Under the pieces are notes generated by a model, which ran no database searches, was not told the DNA's origin, and was given only the letters and a program-made list of their open reading frames with translations. This document shows, piece after piece, positions 63,707-64,000 of a stretch of DNA of 64,000 nt. Source of the stretch: Pelobates cultripes (lineage: Eukaryota; Chordata; Amphibia; Anura; Pelobatidae); NCBI GenBank assembly GCA_933207985.1, contig OW240921.1, forward strand, positions 21,590,626 to 21,654,625, given 5' to 3'. A program made the position numbers and the translations under genes. Position 1 is the first letter of the stretch. Every line of letters starts with the position of its first letter.

Positions 63707-64000
63707 AAAACACGTCTTTAAAAAGTAATTCTAATTCTTACCTGTTGGTGGCAGTATCAGGCAGATATAGATGTTTTAGGAGCATAAACCTTACATTTGA
63801 TTCTTGTAAAAGATCAGCAAATGTTACCTTCAAATTGTCCACATGGAGTGGGCACAGCGTTCATTGTTGGATTAAAAAAAACATCAGTAGTTTTACATAG
63901 CATTCCTATTCAGAGCACCTTATGTACATTATTATGGATACAGTCGTCTATGGATAATTTATAATACAGTCACAGGTACAGCCGTTGAAAAAGAATACGT
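63707..64000. other. AT-rich end of window, nothing recognised
   Basis: No gene or clear repeat in the last 290 bp. Confidence 0.35.

Overview
The window reads as vertebrate nuclear DNA, most likely from a frog or toad (Anura). It holds a six-exon ribosomal protein S19 gene with the usual vertebrate exon layout, the last coding exon of an adenosine-receptor-like GPCR, and a repeat mix typical of amphibian genomes: TTAA-ended MITEs beginning TTAAAGG, a DIRS-type tyrosine-recombinase retroelement, Penelope-like pieces, CR1/L2-type LINEs, Tc1 and hAT elements. The species cannot be told from sequence alone.

Layout. 1-31 kb has no gene that I can support. It is AT-rich and carries a few MITEs. 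It also holds an unusual series of tandem arrays: a 40-bp unit (8.39-11.21 kb), a ~26-bp unit (11.21-12.32 kb), a CACTCACTGACA-like array (17.66-18.10 kb), a degenerate gcagagcag array (21.83-23.30 kb) and a 50-bp unit (23.77-25.55 kb). Between the arrays lie long, complex, non-repetitive stretches (18.95-19.79 kb and 26.56-27.14 kb are the best) that look like conserved non-coding DNA. A 100-N assembly gap sits at 31,016-31,115.

31.8-32.5 kb encodes TM4 to the C-terminus of a divergent adenosine receptor. Its first exon is not visible. 35.1-37.5 kb is a decayed CR1/L2-type LINE. 38.6-46.3 kb is RPS19, with a CpG-rich promoter (ETS, CCAAT and CRE sites), a TOP-type non-coding exon 1 and five coding exons that give 145 residues. 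Its intron 5 is mostly one 2.57-kb non-coding element made of large palindromes, ending in a row of eleven short hairpins.

47.5-64 kb is a dense graveyard of mobile elements. The clearest nest is a DIRS element on the minus strand (about 51.35-59.0 kb), broken by a LINE that is itself broken by a 2,039-bp hAT element with an exact 8-bp target duplication; a MITE interrupts the DIRS reverse transcriptase. Next come a Tc1 transposase pseudogene, a Penelope-like remnant (RT plus GIY-YIG endonuclease) and a CR1 LINE split by an L1-type 3' end and a MITE.

RPS19 and the receptor are the only host genes I can support. They lie on the same strand about 6 kb apart, and nothing suggests that they work together. 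All mobile-element coding regions seen are truncated or broken. Family assignments come from motif recognition without database searches.
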